From an uncultured Muribaculaceae bacterium (GTDB taxonomy: Bacteria > Bacteroidota > Bacteroidia > Bacteroidales > Muribaculaceae), in the NCBI GenBank assembly GCA_910587185.1, contig CAJULY010000001.1:186001-250000 (forward strand): a DNA stretch of 64,000 nt, read 5' to 3'. Below, one piece after another: positions 1 to 9,473 of the stretch. The notes under the pieces were generated by a model, which made no database searches, had not been told where the DNA came from, and was given only the letters and a program-made list of their open reading frames with translations. Position numbers and translations under genes: made by a program. The first letter of the stretch is position 1. Each line of letters opens with the position of its first letter.

Positions 1-1
1 C

Positions 2-1033
2 GCGAAAATGCCCCATCTGCTTGTGGCAGGAGCCACTGGTATGGGTAAATCCGTGGGACTCAACACCATTATCGCCTCCCTGCTCTACCGGAAACATCCC
101 GCGGAGCTCAAATTCGTTCTCGTTGACCCGAAAATGGTTGAGTTCAGCCTCTACAAATGCATCGAACGTCATTTCCTCGCGAAGCTACCCGAAGAAGAGA
201 GTGCCATAATAACGCAGCCTGAAAACGTCGTCGCCACCCTCAACTCCCTCTGCAAAGAGATGGACGACCGCTATCTGCTTCTGTCGGAAGCGGGAATGCG
301 AGGCATAAAGGAGTATAACGAGAAATTCGTCGCCCGAAAGCTCAACCCCGAGAAAGGCCACCGATTCCTCCCCTATATAGTGGTGATCATCGATGAGTTC
401 GCCGACCTCATTCTCACTGTCGGGAAGGAAGTCGAAACGCCGATCTCACGCATAGCAGCCAAAGCCCGCGCGGTAGGCATACACATGATTCTCGCCACGC
501 AGCGCCCGTCGGTCAACGTGATCACCGGCGTAATCAAAGCCAACTTCCCCGGCCGCATCGCTTTCCGTGTCACCCAGCGCAACGATTCCCAGACGATTCT
601 TGACCGTCCCGGAGCGGAGCAGCTCATTGGCCGGGGCGACATGCTCATTTCGCGCGACGGAATCATTGACCGCGTGCAGTGCGCGTTCATAGACACTCCC
701 GAGGTTGAGGATATCTGCCGGTTCATATCCGATCAGCAGGCCTATCCGATGGCTTACGAACTGCCTGAACTGACAACAGCCTCCGACGGCAGCGCATCAG
801 GCAACGCGGTTGCCGACCGCGACTCCATGTTCGCCGATGCCGGACGCGAGGTCATCAGCTCCGGAGTTGCTTCGGCGTCCTCGCTCCAGCGCAAATTCAA
901 CATAGGCTATCCACGCGCCGGGAAAATCATTGACCAGCTCGAAGCGGCTGGAGTAATCGGCCCGGCACAAGGCGCCAAACCGAGAGCCGTGCTGATGGAC
1001 ATGTACTCTTTCGAACGTTACCTCGAATCCTGA
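2..1033 (+). CDS. ftsK: DNA translocase FtsK, C-terminal part (5' truncated by window edge)
   Basis: This is the motor and gamma part of the FtsK/SpoIIIE DNA pump, which moves chromosome termini through the division septum. The frame is open to the left edge, so the N-terminal membrane segments lie outside the window. Visible are the Walker A GATGMGKS just after the residues MPHLLVA, the Walker B region VVIIDEFADLI, the ATQRPSVNVITG segment typical of FtsK, and a C-terminal winged-helix gamma domain (SSLQRKFNIGYPRAGKIID) that in the family reads KOPS sites. The FtsK family call is firm. It is followed at 54 bp by a LolA-like gene with its own -7 promoter element, an arrangement common in Bacteroidales. 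Confidence 0.96.
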   Translation, partial: AKMPHLLVAGATGMGKSVGLNTIIASLLYRKHPAELKFVLVDPKMVEFSLYKCIERHFLAKLPEEESAIITQPENVVATLNSLCKEMDDRYLLLSEAGMRGIKEYNEKFVARKLNPEKGHRFLPYIVVIIDEFADLILTVGKEVETPISRIAAKARAVGIHMILATQRPSVNVITGVIKANFPGRIAFRVTQRNDSQTILDRPGAEQLIGRGDMLISRDGIIDRVQCAFIDTPEVEDICRFISDQQAYPMAYELPELTTASDGSASGNAVADRDSMFADAGREVISSGVASASSLQRKFNIGYPRAGKIIDQLEAAGVIGPAQGAKPRAVLMDMYSFERYLES

Positions 1034-1068
1034 AACTCCCCGATAATTCTCTTTCAACTTTCAACCAA

Positions 1069-1076
1069 TAAATTTG
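1069..1076 (+). promoter_or_regulatory. -7 promoter element for the lolA-like gene
   Basis: TAAATTTG matches the Bacteroidales -7 consensus TAnnTTTG. Only ten bases separate it from the ATG at 1087, so the transcript would have a very short leader. No clear -33 TTTG is seen at the right distance, so confidence is moderate. Confidence 0.5.
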
Positions 1077-1086
1077 TTTATACACC

Positions 1087-1695
1087 ATGAACCGGATTTT
1101 TCTGACAATATGCGCGGCCTTCGTCTCCATCTGGGCCTACGCCTCCGACAATGCTTCGGAAATACTCGATCAGGCAGCAGCCAAATTCACTGAAGCGCCT
1201 TCACTTTCAGCCGCATATACCATCACCACGCCACAAGGCAAATATACCGGCCGAGTTTCTTTTGCCGGCGACAAATTCACCATGACCTCTCCCCAGATTC
1301 TGACTTGGTATGACGGCAAGACGCAATGGTCATACAACAAGGAGCTTAACGAAGTCAATGTGACAGAGCCCACCGACGCCGAACTCAGCCAGATCAATCC
1401 GTTTGTCGTCATCAACCGCTTCCGCAACGAGTTCGACGCCACGTCGCTCCAGGCTCCGAAAGGCTTCAAAAAAATAGAGCTCAAAGCCAAGAACGACAAA
1501 TCGGAAATAAAACAGGCCGTCGTCACCCTTAACGAGAGCACGATGATGCCGACCCAGATCCAGCTTACAAATCATGACAAACAGCAGATAACCATTCTGC
1601 TCACTTCAGTTACCACCGGACGGAAATACAACATCAAGGCCTTCCAGTTCCACGCTCCCAACTATCCGGGAGTACAGATTGTGGATCTGCGTTAA
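1087..1695 (+). CDS. lolA: LolA-like outer-membrane lipoprotein carrier protein
   Basis: The 202-residue product starts with a signal peptide ending near AYA (residues 17-19) and is therefore periplasmic. The mature part reads as a LolA/LolB-type half barrel: an N-terminal helix with ASEILDQAAAKF, then strands such as TPQGKYTGRVSFAGDKF and a tryptophan-containing segment WYDGKTQWSYNKELNEV, which is characteristic of the family. LolA chaperones lipoproteins from the LolCDE ABC transporter to the outer membrane. It sits between ftsK and trxB, and trxB follows after only 21 bp, so lolA and trxB are probably cotranscribed. Family assignment is good; whether it serves all lipoproteins or is one of several paralogues cannot be told from here. 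Confidence 0.85.
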   Translation: MNRIFLTICAAFVSIWAYASDNASEILDQAAAKFTEAPSLSAAYTITTPQGKYTGRVSFAGDKFTMTSPQILTWYDGKTQWSYNKELNEVNVTEPTDAELSQINPFVVINRFRNEFDATSLQAPKGFKKIELKAKNDKSEIKQAVVTLNESTMMPTQIQLTNHDKQQITILLTSVTTGRKYNIKAFQFHAPNYPGVQIVDLR

Positions 1696-1716
1696 CGATC
1701 AAAAAAAATTCAAGAT

Positions 1717-2667
1717 ATGACAACCACAGACAACCAACTCTACACCAAATGTCTCATAATAGGCTCGGGACCGGCAGGCTACACTGCTGCGCTCTACACG
1801 GGCCGCGCCAATCTCGCTCCTGTTCTCATCGAGGGAATGCAGCCGGGAGGACAGCTTACAATAACCACTGACATCGAGAATTTCCCCGGTTATCCCGAAG
1901 GGACCACAGGCTCCGGCCTCATGGACGACATGCGGCGTCAGGCCCTGCGTTTCGGCGCCGATATGCGCCAGGGCACAGTATCCTCTATAGATTTCTCGTC
2001 GCGCCCCTTCAAGGCCACTACCGAGGACGGCCTCGTAGTCAATGCCGAGACCATAATCCTCGCCACCGGAGCATCGGCCCGTTTTCTCGGGCTCGAGGAT
2101 GAAAAGAAATTCATGGGTCTCGGAGTATCCGCCTGTGCTACCTGCGACGGATTCTTCTACCGTGGAAAAAAGGTTGCCGTTGTAGGCGGCGGCGACACTG
2201 CATGCGAAGAAGCGCTCTACCTCTCCAACCTCGCGTCGGAAGTATATCTGATTGTTCGCAAAAACTATCTGCGCGCGTCAAAAGTCATGCAACAGCGCGT
2301 CTTCGACAAACCTAACATCAAGGTACTTTTCAACACCAACACCGTAGGTCTTTACGGAGAGGAATTCCTTGAAGGCGCCCATCTCGTGGAATTTGTCGGA
2401 ACCCCGGAAGAGAACCGTTTCGACCTGCCGATCGACGGATTTTTCCTCGCTATAGGCCATACGCCCAACACCTCGCTGTTCTCCTCGGCCATCGAACTGG
2501 ACAAAGAAGGATATGTGGTGACCGACCATCCACACACTTCGACAAATATTCCCGGTATATTCGCGGCGGGAGATGTGGCCGATCCATATTACCGCCAGGC
2601 CATAACCGCAGCCGGAAGCGGATGCCGGGCAGCTCTCGACGTTGAAAGATTTCTTGCCGAACGTTAG
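1717..2667 (+). CDS. trxB: Thioredoxin-disulfide reductase
   Basis: TrxB transfers electrons from NADPH through FAD to thioredoxin in the cytoplasm. The 316-residue length is normal. Visible motifs are the N-terminal FAD-binding GSGPAGYTAALYTGRA, the redox CATC pair (Cys140 and Cys143) in SACATCDGFF, the NADPH-binding GGGDTACEEALYL, and the C-terminal FAD-binding GIFAAGDVADPYYRQAITAAGSG. It follows the LolA-like gene at 21 bp and ends shortly before a strong intrinsic terminator, so it is the last gene of that transcript. Confidence 0.97.
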   Translation: MTTTDNQLYTKCLIIGSGPAGYTAALYTGRANLAPVLIEGMQPGGQLTITTDIENFPGYPEGTTGSGLMDDMRRQALRFGADMRQGTVSSIDFSSRPFKATTEDGLVVNAETIILATGASARFLGLEDEKKFMGLGVSACATCDGFFYRGKKVAVVGGGDTACEEALYLSNLASEVYLIVRKNYLRASKVMQQRVFDKPNIKVLFNTNTVGLYGEEFLEGAHLVEFVGTPEENRFDLPIDGFFLAIGHTPNTSLFSSAIELDKEGYVVTDHPHTSTNIPGIFAAGDVADPYYRQAITAAGSGCRAALDVERFLAER

Positions 2668-2690
2668 TTTTTGACGACATAACCATTTGC

Positions 2691-2722
2691 AGGCTAATCA
2701 GTTGTGATTAGCCTGTTTTATT
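2691..2722 (+). terminator. Intrinsic terminator after trxB
   Basis: A perfect 10-bp stem (AGGCTAATCA with TGATTAGCCT, 2691-2700 and 2705-2714) with a GTTG loop is followed by GTTTTATT. It sits 23 bp after the trxB stop codon. Confidence 0.9.
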
Positions 2723-2771
2723 ATGCGAAAACTTTTCGAGAACAAACGCTCTGAATCTGACCATTTTTCAT

Positions 2772-2779
2772 TAAATTTG
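2772..2779 (+). promoter_or_regulatory. -7 promoter element for the receiver/ATP-grasp gene
   Basis: TAAATTTG matches TAnnTTTG and lies 58 bp before the ATG at 2838, downstream of the trxB terminator. The -33 region is not obvious. Confidence 0.55.
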
Positions 2780-2837
2780 CTTTTCAAACGGATAAAATCC
2801 GGCTCTCATTTCAAGCACCCCCGTAAAAAAGCCAATC

Positions 2838-5831
2838 ATGAACGAAGACGCTTTAAGTCAGCTCTATCTAAAAGACACAGCATTTCAGGACCTGATGCAA
2901 AAACGCATCTTCAATGTGTTGCTGGTGGCGTCGCCATACGATGCCTTCATGATGGAAGAAGACGGCCGCATAGAAGAACAGCTCTATTTCGAATATGTGG
3001 CCCTCAACCTGAGTTCGCCTCCGCGCGTCACAAAAGTCTCCACCACTGAACAGGCTATGGAAGCCATGGAGGAAAAGCATTTCGGGCTGACGATAATGAT
3101 GCCCGGGTCCGACATAAGCGAGACTTTTGCCGGAGCGCGCAAATTGAAAGAACTGCGGCCCACGATGCCGGTAGTTGTCCTCACCCCCTTCTCCAAGGAA
3201 GTCTCCCGGCGACTTGCCAACGAAGATTTCACAGGGGTTGACTATGTGTTCAGCTGGCTTGGCAACGTTGACCTTCTTCTGGCAATCATCAAGCTTCTGG
3301 AGGACCGCCGCAACGCCGACAAGGACATAAACGAAGTAGGGGTCCAGATGATTCTCGTGGTTGAAGATTCAGTCCGATTCTATTCGTCCGTCCTCCCCCA
3401 CATATACAAAAATCTTCTCAAACAGAGCTACGAATCATCCACCGAAGCTCTGAACGAGCATGAACAGATGCTCCGCATGCGCGGACGTCCGAAAGTGATG
3501 CTCGCCCGTAACTACGAAGAAGCGATGGAGATTTATTCGCGCTACGGCCAGAATCTGCTCGGCGTCATCAGCGACGTATCCTTCAACCGAAACGGAGAGA
3601 AAGACAAACACGCCGGATTCAAGCTGGCCGAGGAACTGCGAAAAGAAAATCCCTACCTTCCTATAATTCTCGAATCCTCCGAAAGCGAAAACGAGACCAA
3701 GGCCAAAGAGATAGACTGTGTCTTCATTGACAAGAATTCCAAGAAATTTCCTGTTGACCTCAGTGCCGCCATCACACAGCAGTTCTCTTTCGGTGATTTT
3801 GTCATGACTGATCCCGAGACAGGTAAAGAGATAAGAATCCGATCGCTCAAGGACCTCCAGTATCACATCTTCGACATACCCGCTTCAGCGCTGCTACACC
3901 ATGCTTCGTCAAACGACATCTCACGATGGCTCTATTCGCGCGCGCTTTTCCCTATAGCCGACGTCATAAAGGGACACCGTTTCTACTCTATTGAAGAAGT
4001 GCCCGCAGTGCGCCAGCTGTTCTTCGACCTCATAGTGAAATATCGTAAAATGAAGAACCGCGGTGTTGTGGCCGTGTTCCGCAAGGACCGTTTCGACCAT
4101 TACTCCAATTTCGCGCGCATAGGGCAGGGATCGCTCGGAGGGAAAGGACGCGGTCTCGCATTCATCGACCATATCATAAAGCAGAATCCCATCTGCGACA
4201 ATTTCTACGGAATTTCGATCACGATTCCTCGCACGGTTGTGCTCTGCACCGACATTTTCGACGAGTTCATGGCTGACAACAACCTCTATCCCATTGCCTT
4301 GAGCGACGCCGACAATGCCACCATCCTCTCTCATTTTCTTGCAGCAAGACTTCCCGAACGGATACGCGAGGATCTGTCAGCACTGTTTGACGTAATAGAC
4401 AAGCCGATCGCCATACGTTCGTCAAGTCTTCTGGAAGATTCACACTACCAGCCATTTGCCGGCATCTACTCGACTTATATGATTCCCCACACCGAGAACC
4501 GCGATCTGATGCTCAAAATGCTCACTGATGCCATCAAAGGTGTCTATGCATCGGTTTTCTACGCTGACAGCAAAGCCTACATGACTGCTACATCGAATCT
4601 TATCGATCAGGAGAAGATGGCCGTGATTCTTCAGGAAGTTGTCGGAGATCGGGTCAACGACCTTTATTTTCCGTCATTCTCCGGTGTTGGACGTTCGCTG
4701 AACTACTATCCTCTCGGCAACGAGACGGCCGAAGACGGAGTGGCAGAAGTGGCCGTGGGACTGGGCAAATACATAGTTGACGGAGGCCTGAGTCTCCGTT
4801 TCTCGCCGCGCCATCCCGCCAACGCTCTTCAAACCTCGGAACTCAGCCTGGCACTGCGTGACACGCAGACGCGGATGTATGCACTCGACATGTCCGACAT
4901 AGAGTCATTCAAGGTTGACGACGGTTTCAACATAGTGAAAAAATCCGTTCAGGATGTGGCTCCTTCCGGCGCACTGCGATATATGGTATCGACCTACAAT
5001 TACCATGACAACATACTGCGGGATTCCGATTTTGGAGAAGGACGACGCGTAGTGACATTCAACAATATCCTGAAACATGACGCATATCCGCTGCCGATGG
5101 CCATCGACTTCATGCTATCCACTGGTCAGCGCGAAATGGGCCGACCCGTTGAAATCGAATTCGCGGGAATGATCGAACGAGGCAAGACTTCCTCCAAAGG
5201 ACATCTCTACTGGCTTCAGATACGGCCGATTGTGGAGAAGAAGGATCTTGTTGACGAGCATCTTCTGGCCCTTAATGACTCTGCCCTGATACTCAGGTCA
5301 GACACGGCCCTCGGACATGGCTCCGTGGAGCATGTCAACACCATCGTCTATGTCCGTCCGGAATCATTCTCCTCGGCAAACAACTCGCTTACAGCACGCG
5401 AGATAGAGAAAATAAACCGCAATCTGACCGAACGCGGCGTCCATTATATCCTCATCGGTCCGGGACGCTGGGGCTCGAGCGACCCGGCCCTCGGGATTCC
5501 TGTCAAGTGGCCTCACATAGCCAACGCCAGACTGATTGTGGAATCATCCGTAGGCAACTACAGGATAGAGCCGAGTCAGGGGACCCATTTTTTCCAGAAT
5601 CTGACCTCTTTCGGAGTTGGCTATTTCACCATCGATCCTGCGGCCCACCAAGGTTTTTATGACGTGGATTTCCTCAACTCGCTTCCGGCTGTATATGAAA
5701 GCGAGAACATAAGAATCGTGGAATTCGACACTCCCCTGCAGATCGGCATAGATGGAAAGAAAGGACATGGAGTCGTTGCCAAACCCTCGTTCTACACCGC
5801 CGAAAGCGCCATTGTTACACCAGATAAATAA
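2838..5831 (+). CDS. Receiver-domain / PEP-synthase-type ATP-grasp protein, function unknown
   Basis: A 997-residue cytoplasmic protein. Residues about 15-160 look like a degenerate receiver domain. Residues about 168-320 look like a second receiver with the expected pocket: Glu176-Asp177, Asp246 in GVISDVSF as the likely phospho-acceptor, Ser280 and Lys299. From about 425 to 800 it reads as the N-terminal ATP-grasp domain of pyruvate phosphate dikinase/PEP synthase (IGQGSLGGKGRGLAF, IAIRSSSLLEDS, and the closing YWLQIRPI). A C-terminal part carries ILIGPGRWGSSDPALGIP. I see no phosphohistidine swivel domain and no PEP-binding barrel, so it should not make PEP by the usual route. It is probably a nucleotide-dependent phosphotransfer or signalling protein; database names such as PEP/pyruvate-binding protein describe only the fold. 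It has its own promoter and is followed at 7 bp by a coiled-coil gene. Confidence 0.8.
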   Translation: MNEDALSQLYLKDTAFQDLMQKRIFNVLLVASPYDAFMMEEDGRIEEQLYFEYVALNLSSPPRVTKVSTTEQAMEAMEEKHFGLTIMMPGSDISETFAGARKLKELRPTMPVVVLTPFSKEVSRRLANEDFTGVDYVFSWLGNVDLLLAIIKLLEDRRNADKDINEVGVQMILVVEDSVRFYSSVLPHIYKNLLKQSYESSTEALNEHEQMLRMRGRPKVMLARNYEEAMEIYSRYGQNLLGVISDVSFNRNGEKDKHAGFKLAEELRKENPYLPIILESSESENETKAKEIDCVFIDKNSKKFPVDLSAAITQQFSFGDFVMTDPETGKEIRIRSLKDLQYHIFDIPASALLHHASSNDISRWLYSRALFPIADVIKGHRFYSIEEVPAVRQLFFDLIVKYRKMKNRGVVAVFRKDRFDHYSNFARIGQGSLGGKGRGLAFIDHIIKQNPICDNFYGISITIPRTVVLCTDIFDEFMADNNLYPIALSDADNATILSHFLAARLPERIREDLSALFDVIDKPIAIRSSSLLEDSHYQPFAGIYSTYMIPHTENRDLMLKMLTDAIKGVYASVFYADSKAYMTATSNLIDQEKMAVILQEVVGDRVNDLYFPSFSGVGRSLNYYPLGNETAEDGVAEVAVGLGKYIVDGGLSLRFSPRHPANALQTSELSLALRDTQTRMYALDMSDIESFKVDDGFNIVKKSVQDVAPSGALRYMVSTYNYHDNILRDSDFGEGRRVVTFNNILKHDAYPLPMAIDFMLSTGQREMGRPVEIEFAGMIERGKTSSKGHLYWLQIRPIVEKKDLVDEHLLALNDSALILRSDTALGHGSVEHVNTIVYVRPESFSSANNSLTAREIEKINRNLTERGVHYILIGPGRWGSSDPALGIPVKWPHIANARLIVESSVGNYRIEPSQGTHFFQNLTSFGVGYFTIDPAAHQGFYDVDFLNSLPAVYESENIRIVEFDTPLQIGIDGKKGHGVVAKPSFYTAESAIVTPDK

Positions 5832-5838
5832 ACCGCTT

Positions 5839-7173
5839 ATGTCATTCATTTCATCTTTCAAACGCGCATTGGGATTTCCGGGAGAATATGACAATGACGA
5901 TAAAGAACTCGAAAACGACGGTCTTAGCAATAACGATCTCGTCGATGATCCCGATCCGACTGTCGAAGAACCGGCATCAACCGGCGACGCCATCATAAAT
6001 CTGTCGGATGAACCCAAGTCGGACGTGCCGGTTACAGATGAAGAATTAGCGAATGTCTCAGGAAATATTTTCGACGCGGTACTGAATTATTTCAACTCCC
6101 ATCAGCCGGAACTGGTGAGACAGTGTCTGGATATCGAAGCTCAACGTTCACTCATCGTCAGAAACATCTCGGAGGATCTTCGCAAACATCTCCGCAAACT
6201 CGCGGACAAAGCCTGCCGCAGCGGAGAAAACCGATGGGCTGAAAAGCAGAAACGACTCAGCAGCGAGCTGCATAAACTTCAGTCGGAATACAACTCGGTG
6301 AGACAGCAGCATGAAGAGTTTCAGAAAGCCCGGCTTTCGGCCACACGCCAGAAACGAGCACTTAACGACCGCATCAGCGATCTTGAATCGCAGGTAATGG
6401 CTCTCGAGGCCGAACGCGAGCAATTCCAGTTGGAGAACCGCAGCATGGCGTCACGCCTGAGAGCGCTCGGCAACGGAGGATCATCGGCTCCGGTCTATCC
6501 GACGCCCGATCCCCGCATTGCAGAAGAGAAAGCGGCTTTGGAAAAAGAGCTGAAAATCGCCAACGAAACTCTTGAAAAAACCAAAGCAGACGTCGAACGG
6601 CTGAATGGCGAACTCGAGGAAGCCCGCAATTCGGCGAACAGCACCGATGACAACGAACGCCACTCTGCCGAAACCTCGGCCCTCAACCAAGAGATCAGGG
6701 AACTTAACGCGACAATTGAAAGGCTGCAGAAACAACTCTCGGAAAACGCAATAAAAACCGAGCAATACAAAACCGAGATAGACACTCTGAATTCCACGAT
6801 CGAAGCCAACATATCAGCCCACGCGTCGGCCGAGACTGAGCTCCGCAAAAAAATCGACGATCTCATGGAGATTCCGCCGGTAAAACTTTCCTCCGCGGCT
6901 TCCGATCCGAATACTCCCGCTCCTGTCAAGGACAAGCGAAAAAGAAAAAGCCGCAAAAACAAACCGGCCATCACGCCAAGCACATCCGAGGCGCCCGCAA
7001 CAACAGTCAGAATTTCCGCCATTGATGAACTGATGGACAACACTGACTGGTTTGTGGCTCCCGATCCGGTTCCACTGAAAAAAGATCCTGAAGTAGAGGA
7101 AAATTTCGGCTACAAGGAACCGGCAAAGAAACCGGAAAGCCACGATGATGACCGCCAGCTCACTCTCTGGTAA
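5839..7173 (+). CDS. Coiled-coil protein of unknown function
   Basis: The product from the ATG at 5839 is 444 residues; an in-frame ATG at 5752 would overlap the upstream gene by 80 bp and is unlikely. No signal peptide or membrane segment is seen. The first 60 residues are acidic, residues about 80-130 are helical, and about 150-360 form long heptad-rich coiled coil (KLQSEYNSVRQQHEEFQKA, EKELKIANETLEKTKADVE). A basic Pro/Lys/Arg linker with KDKRKRKSRKNKP follows, and the protein ends in DDDRQLTLW. It lies 7 bp after the receiver/ATP-grasp gene and is probably cotranscribed with it, which hints at a shared job such as a scaffold, but no function can be read from the sequence. Confidence 0.8.
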   Translation: MSFISSFKRALGFPGEYDNDDKELENDGLSNNDLVDDPDPTVEEPASTGDAIINLSDEPKSDVPVTDEELANVSGNIFDAVLNYFNSHQPELVRQCLDIEAQRSLIVRNISEDLRKHLRKLADKACRSGENRWAEKQKRLSSELHKLQSEYNSVRQQHEEFQKARLSATRQKRALNDRISDLESQVMALEAEREQFQLENRSMASRLRALGNGGSSAPVYPTPDPRIAEEKAALEKELKIANETLEKTKADVERLNGELEEARNSANSTDDNERHSAETSALNQEIRELNATIERLQKQLSENAIKTEQYKTEIDTLNSTIEANISAHASAETELRKKIDDLMEIPPVKLSSAASDPNTPAPVKDKRKRKSRKNKPAITPSTSEAPATTVRISAIDELMDNTDWFVAPDPVPLKKDPEVEENFGYKEPAKKPESHDDDRQLTLW

Positions 7174-7225
7174 ACGAACAAAATAACCTTATTTCCCATT
7201 TAACATAAAAGCCACGACTCAAATA

Positions 7226-9421
7226 ATGAAACTGACCCGACTGATTACCGCTGCCATAACGGTGACATCCGCACTGGCCGCATATTCCCAGGCTAATTCT
7301 ACAAACGATTTTCCGGAAATAGAACGTTATATAAACGGAGCGCAGATTCCGGCCTCGCAAGGAAGTTTCCGTTATGCACCCGATAATTCCGGTTATCTCG
7401 CGATTTCATCCGATGGAAAACGGATTGTAAAATATGATATACGCAGCGGAAAAGAGATAGAGACCGTGATGGATCTCAACAAGACACGCGAAAATACGCT
7501 TAACCGGATAGATGGATTTACCATGAGTCCCGAAGGGTCCAAACTTCTTGTCTATATCGACCGGGAGATGATATATCGACGCAGCTATTCTGCAAAATAT
7601 TACGTCTATGAACTTCGTTCGCGTCTGCTGAAACCACTTTCGGAAGAACATCCGCGCCAGCAGGCGCCGATATTCTCGCCTGACGGACGAATGGTAGCGT
7701 TCGCCGCCGATAACAATATCTATATAAAGAAGCTTGATTATTGGTCGGAAGTAACAGTAACCACTGACGGCAAGAGAAACAAGATTATCAACGGAATTCC
7801 CGACTGGACCTACGAGGAGGAATTCACTACTTCGTCCTCGATGTGCTGGTCGCCTGACAACCTGACGCTCTGCTTCATCAGATACGACGAAGAAGAGGTC
7901 CCCTCGTTCTCTTTCCCTCTTTATGAAGGATCCTGCAGACCGATGAAAGAATATGCGCTCTATCCGGGTGAATTCACTTACAAATATCCTGTTGCCGGAC
8001 AGAAAAATTCGACAGTCTCCGTTCATTCCTATGACGTGGAAACCCGCAAGATAAAGGATATCAAGCTTCCGGGTTCCCAGACGGAGTATATCCCCCGCAT
8101 AGAATTCGGCCATTCTCCCGAGCGGCTTATGGTGGCCACCCTCAATCGCGCCCAGACACGCATGGAACTTTTCTGCGTTAATCCGCGAACCACCACAAGC
8201 AAGTCTATTCTGGTGGAAGAATGGAAGGCATGGCTCGATCCCGCCACGTATGAGAACATCCATTATCTGCCTAATTCTTTCGTGATTTTCTCATGCCGTA
8301 GCGGCTTCACGCATCTGTATGAGTATTCATATTCCGGAGCGCAGCTGCGCCAGATCAGTTCAGGCGATTTCGATGTGACTGACTATTACGGCTGCAACGC
8401 TCTCGGATCACATTTCTATTGCTCCACCGCCTCGGGTGCAATCAACCGCATGATTAGCTCAGTTGACAAAAAAGGAAAAGTCACCGACCTTACCCCCCGC
8501 AACGGGACAGCATCCGCTTCCTTCAGCCCGGATATGGCCTACTACACCCTTAATTACAGCACAGCGACCAAAGCGCCGCGCTACACCCTGATGGCAACTG
8601 CCGGAAACAAGACCGTCCGCACTCTCGTGGACAATGACGCATACGAAAAAAGCTGGCAGGACGCCTCGAAACCGGAGTTTTTCACTTTCAACACTCCTGA
8701 CGGACTCAAACTCAACGGCTACATTCTGAAGCCTGTCGGTTTTGACTCGTCGAAACGTTATCCGGTCATAATGTATCAGTATCAGGGCCCGGGCTCACAG
8801 GAAGTTCTTGACAGATGGCACATCGGCTATGAGAATTATTTCGCAAAAGCTGGTTTTGTCGTTGTCTGCGTCGATGGACGCGGCACCGGCGGACGCGGAC
8901 GCGCTTTCATGGACGCAGTCTATAAGCGTCTGGGCCATTACGAGACGATCGACCAGATAGCCGCCGCACGCTATGCCGCGACTCTTCCTTACGCCGATCC
9001 TGACCGCATTGCCATTTTCGGCTGGAGCTTCGGAGGTTACGAGACCATAATGGCATCCTCACATCCCGACGCTCCCTACGCCGCAGCCGTAGCCGTGGCC
9101 CCTGTCACCGACTGGCGCTACTACGACACGGTGTATGCCGAGCGTTACATGCTGACACCTCAAGAAAACGAAGAGGGTTACAAAGAATCATCCACAATGT
9201 CGTATATCGACACTCGCCGCTGCCCGCTGTTGATAATGCACGGAACCGCAGATGACAACGTTCATTTCTTCAATGCCGTCCAGTATGCTTCCGTCACCGA
9301 ATCCAAGGGCCGCTGGATAGACATGCTTCTGTTCCCCAACATGGACCATTCGATCAACGGATGCAATGCCCGTACAGTGGTCATAGCACGCCTCATAGAC
9401 TATCTGCGCCGGAACATGTGA
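7226..9421 (+). CDS. Dipeptidyl peptidase IV-type S9 peptidase
   Basis: A 731-residue secreted serine peptidase of the DPP-IV (S9B) family. It has a signal peptide (cleavage near AAYSQA), an N-terminal beta-propeller with the segment DWTYEEEF, which carries the double-Glu motif that binds the substrate amino terminus, and a C-terminal alpha/beta hydrolase. The catalytic triad is Ser601 in GWSFGGY, Asp677 in GTADDNVH and His708 in MDHSING. The family removes X-Pro or X-Ala dipeptides from peptide N-termini in the periplasm, feeding peptide use. Length and motif spacing are normal. It stands 52 bp after the coiled-coil gene and 52 bp before the next gene. Confidence 0.95.
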   Translation: MKLTRLITAAITVTSALAAYSQANSTNDFPEIERYINGAQIPASQGSFRYAPDNSGYLAISSDGKRIVKYDIRSGKEIETVMDLNKTRENTLNRIDGFTMSPEGSKLLVYIDREMIYRRSYSAKYYVYELRSRLLKPLSEEHPRQQAPIFSPDGRMVAFAADNNIYIKKLDYWSEVTVTTDGKRNKIINGIPDWTYEEEFTTSSSMCWSPDNLTLCFIRYDEEEVPSFSFPLYEGSCRPMKEYALYPGEFTYKYPVAGQKNSTVSVHSYDVETRKIKDIKLPGSQTEYIPRIEFGHSPERLMVATLNRAQTRMELFCVNPRTTTSKSILVEEWKAWLDPATYENIHYLPNSFVIFSCRSGFTHLYEYSYSGAQLRQISSGDFDVTDYYGCNALGSHFYCSTASGAINRMISSVDKKGKVTDLTPRNGTASASFSPDMAYYTLNYSTATKAPRYTLMATAGNKTVRTLVDNDAYEKSWQDASKPEFFTFNTPDGLKLNGYILKPVGFDSSKRYPVIMYQYQGPGSQEVLDRWHIGYENYFAKAGFVVVCVDGRGTGGRGRAFMDAVYKRLGHYETIDQIAAARYAATLPYADPDRIAIFGWSFGGYETIMASSHPDAPYAAAVAVAPVTDWRYYDTVYAERYMLTPQENEEGYKESSTMSYIDTRRCPLLIMHGTADDNVHFFNAVQYASVTESKGRWIDMLLFPNMDHSINGCNARTVVIARLIDYLRRNM

Positions 9422-9473
9422 TATCGGCCCCCAATGAGACAGACTCTTAGAAACGAAATCACTCGTACTTTCG

